Shown piece after piece: positions 63,021 to 64,000 of a stretch of DNA of 64,000 bases; positions within the stretch are counted from its first letter, which is position 1, and each line of letters opens with the position of its first letter. Under the pieces are notes generated by a model. The model did not search any database. It worked only from the letters and a program-made list of their open reading frames with translations, and was not told where the DNA came from. Both the position numbers and the translations under genes were made by a program. This stretch comes from Streptomyces sp. (lineage in GTDB: Bacteria > Actinomycetota > Actinomycetes > Streptomycetales > Streptomycetaceae). Where the stretch lies: assembly GCA_013362785.1 (NCBI GenBank), contig JABFVM010000008.1:1-64000 (forward strand), in the 5' to 3' direction.

Positions 63021-63800
63021 ATGGACAAGAAGACCATTTCGGCCGACGGCACCTCCATCGCGTACGAGATCCGCGGCGAGGGTCCGGTGGTGATCCTCGT
63101 CAGCGGCGCGATGTCCACCGGGGGCACCGTGGCCCCGCTGGCCGTGGCGCTGGCGGACCGTTTCAGGGTCGTCGTCTACGACAGGCGCGGGCGCGGTCAG
63201 AGCCGTGACACGCCGCCGTACGCGGTGGAGCGCGAGGTCGAGGACCTTGCCGCGCTGATCGAGGCGGTGGGCGGGGAGGCGGCGCTGTACGGCGTCTCGT
63301 CGGGCGGCGCGCTGGTGCTGCACGCGGCGGCGAGCGGCATGCCGGTGCGTCAGGTCGCGGTGTACGAGGTGCCGTTCGCCGTCTACGAGGGCGGCGCGAA
63401 GGAGCGTGCGGAGTACACCGCGCGGCTCACGGAGGCGCTCGCCCAGGGGCGTCGTGGGGACGCCGTCGAGCTGTTCCTGCGGCTGACCGGGATGGCCGAG
63501 CAGATGATCCAGGGGGCGCGGCAGTCCCCCATGTGGGCCGGTATGGAGACCATCGCGCCGAGCCTGGCCTACGACAACGCCGTGATGGGCGACGGCCTGG
63601 TGCCCCGGGACCGGCTGGCCTCGGTCGGCGCCCCGGTGCTGGCCGTGGCGGGCAGCGCGAGCCCCGCGTGGATGCACGAGGCGGCGCGGGCGGTCGCGGA
63701 GACGGTGCCCGAGGGGTCGTACCGGAGCCTGGCGGGGCAGACCCACATGGTGGAGCCGGGGGTGCTCGCGCCGGTGCTCGTGGAGTTCTTCGGAGGGTGA
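63021..63800 (+). CDS. Alpha/beta hydrolase
   Basis: VVILVSGAMSTGGTVAPLAVALADRFRVVVYDRRGRGQSRDTPPYAVEREVEDLAALIEAVGGEAALYGVSSGGAL. Confidence 0.88.
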   Translation: MDKKTISADGTSIAYEIRGEGPVVILVSGAMSTGGTVAPLAVALADRFRVVVYDRRGRGQSRDTPPYAVEREVEDLAALIEAVGGEAALYGVSSGGALVLHAAASGMPVRQVAVYEVPFAVYEGGAKERAEYTARLTEALAQGRRGDAVELFLRLTGMAEQMIQGARQSPMWAGMETIAPSLAYDNAVMGDGLVPRDRLASVGAPVLAVAGSASPAWMHEAARAVAETVPEGSYRSLAGQTHMVEPGVLAPVLVEFFGG

Positions 63801-63821
63801 CCCGGACCCGGGGGCCGGGTC

Positions 63822-64000
63822 TCAGACCGCCGTCGGAGTCGCCCGCACCGTCGACGCGATCGTCGCCGAGCCCACCACGCGCGTGTCGTCGTACAGGACG
63901 ATCGCCTGGCCGGGGGCGACGCCGCGGACCGGCTCGGTGAAGGTGACCTCCAGGGAGCCGTCGATCAGTTCGGCGGTCACCTCGGTCTCGCCGCCGTGGG
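63822..64000 (-). CDS. mnmA: tRNA-specific 2-thiouridylase MnmA, C-terminal part (5' end beyond window)
   Basis: Minus strand reads ...VTFTEPVRGVAPGQAIVLYDDTRVVGSATIASTVRATPTAV*. Confidence 0.82.
   Translation of the reverse strand, partial: HGGETEVTAELIDGSLEVTFTEPVRGVAPGQAIVLYDDTRVVGSATIASTVRATPTAV

Overview
This is a high-GC actinobacterial chromosomal window, almost certainly Streptomyces, judged from codon bias, gene families and gene order. It carries a branched-chain amino acid hub: cimA, ilvE, leuB, ilvC, ilvN, ilvB and serA. Proline catabolism (pruA, putA, PucR-type regulator), gatC/gatA/gatB, ligA, the C-terminus of an mnmA-like gene and two GGDEF/EAL c-di-GMP proteins are also present. 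Accessory pieces include: (i) a urease-like ureAB-ureC set with an altered active-site flap, linked to agmatine deiminase, an NCS1 permease and a TetR regulator; (ii) a dipeptide/metallophore-type ABC operon with a fused double permease, a Fur/Zur-like box upstream and a perfect 29-bp inverted repeat over the permease start; (iii) an aminoglycoside AAC(2')-I-like acetyltransferase; (iv) two TetR systems with clear operators; (v) an intergenic 91-bp tandem repeat. Two attenuator-type leaders can be read directly: ilvB (leader peptide MRTRILVLGKRVG) and cimA (candidate MIIGSRRAGPQ plus terminator). Most long ORFs in the track that overlap these genes on the opposite strand are GC-driven shadow ORFs and were rejected. 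No CRISPR array, rRNA or tRNA was recognised. All family calls come from reading motifs; no database search was run.
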